Of a DNA stretch of 14,301 bases, positions 13,751 through 14,301 are shown one piece after another. The notes below the pieces were generated by a model. It saw only the letters and a program-made list of their open reading frames with translations, ran no database searches and was not told the origin of the DNA. The position numbers and the translations under genes are program-made. Position 1 is the first letter of the stretch; every line of letters begins with the position of its first letter. Source of the DNA: Thiotrichaceae bacterium UBA7359 (GTDB lineage Bacteria > Pseudomonadota > Gammaproteobacteria > Eutrophobiales > Eutrophobiaceae); assembly GCA_905182825.1 (NCBI GenBank), contig CAJJDJ010000008.1, positions 1 to 14,301 on the forward strand, given 5' to 3'.

Positions 13751-14301
13751 ATGGCGATTAAAGTATACGGAATGGGTTTATCATTTCCAACAAATCGAGT
13801 TCGAATGTGTCTGAATGCAATTGGTTTAAATCACAAATTCGTAATAATAAATCACCTCGTCGGAGAAGCTTAAACCGATGAATACTTAAAGATTAACCCA
13901 TTAGGGAAGATCCCAGCGGTTGATGATGATGGTTTTTATTTATTTGAAAGCAATGCCATTATGAAATATCTTTGTCGTAAGTATGAATCTGAATTTTATC
14001 CTAACGGTATTATCAAACAAGCACATGTTGATAAATGGTTAGACTTCATCAATGCACATCTCAACAATGGTTTAATAAAAGTTTTTTTTAATAAAATTGT
14101 CGCTAGCATGATCAATGTAGAGGCAGATAAAAAATCTATGAAAGAAGGATATGTTTTATTAGAACGCTTTATGACTCTTATCGAGAAACAATTAGGAACT
14201 AGCCTTTACCTCGCTGGTGATAAAATGTCGATAGCTGATATTGCTCTGCTTGCCACAGTAGATCCATTTGAGGTTATTGACATCGATATTTCTGATTATC
14301 C
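13751..14301 (+). pseudogene. Glutathione S-transferase-like gene with in-frame stop at codon 41, 3' end outside the window
   Basis: ATG 13751 has AAGGAGAG three bases before it (13741-13748). It encodes a thioredoxin-fold GST start (AIKVYGMGLSFPTNRVRMCL...NHLVGEA), then TAA at 13871-13873. The same frame continues without another stop to the window end, giving TDEYLKINPLGKIPAVDDD, the glutathione-contact ESNAIMKYL, a helical C-terminal domain and AGDKMSIADIAL, the usual N-capping box of GSTs. At codon 41 the family tends to have a polar residue such as Gln, so one C-to-T change (CAA to TAA) explains the stop. The rest is well kept, which points to a very recent mutation, a base-call error, or readthrough. 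There is no good internal restart near the stop. The 233 bases upstream hold only a weak TTGACT (13675-13680) without a well-spaced -10. Confidence 0.8.

Noticed and set aside
13961..14301. Internal Met in NAIMKYL as a restart for the GST-like gene
   Set aside because: It would lack the glutathione-binding half of the thioredoxin fold and has no ribosome site.
1..14301. CRISPR arrays, tRNA or rRNA genes, insertion sequences, prophage genes
   Set aside because: I read both strands and saw no regular direct repeats with spacers, no tRNA-like arms and no transposase or phage motifs.

Overview
The window is an AT-rich stretch of a gammaproteobacterial chromosome. The gene order M16 peptidase–M16 peptidase–rsmD–coaD–ggt, divergent from ftsY–ftsE–ftsX–rpoH, with mutM nearby, matches from memory the core neighbourhood of Pseudomonas and related gammaproteobacteria. 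The RpoH, FtsE/X and MutM sequences are also clearly of that class. No genus can be named from the sequence.

Layout. Positions 1-626 hold the C-terminal part of a DUF4340 protein (its 5' end is outside the window), followed closely by mutM (643-1458). A 349-base AT-rich gap precedes a secreted SUMF1-like (formylglycine-generating-enzyme fold) protein (1808-3145) that lacks the copper-binding cysteines of true FGE. It converges on ggt with stop codons overlapping by four bases. The minus-strand block, read from 8637 down to 3142, is M16 peptidase (catalytic), M16-like partner (zinc motif lost), rsmD, coaD and ggt. The spacings are tight and the block looks like one operon. From 8767 on the plus strand, ftsY, ftsE and ftsX are coupled by GTGA and ATGA overlaps. 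A hairpin then ends this block, and rpoH has its own promoter.

The most striking signal is a near-perfect CIRCE operator (TTGGCACTC-N9-GAGTGCTAA, 11455-11481) placed exactly over the -35 and -10 boxes of rpoH. CIRCE is the binding site of the HrcA heat-shock repressor, so the sequence suggests that the alternative heat-shock sigma factor is itself under HrcA repression, joining two heat-shock systems in one circuit.

The right end (12365-14301) is looser. It has a 523-base gap with inverted repeats and a short protein-like minus-strand fragment. Next is a 42-residue GTG-start secreted peptide of YHYH type that falls below usual gene-calling lengths, and a small cupin. Last comes a glutathione S-transferase-like gene broken by a single in-frame TAA at codon 41 and cut by the window end.

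Two starts differ from the longest open frame: the second M16 protein starts at 7256 (AAGGAGGT ribosome site) and rpoH at 11513.
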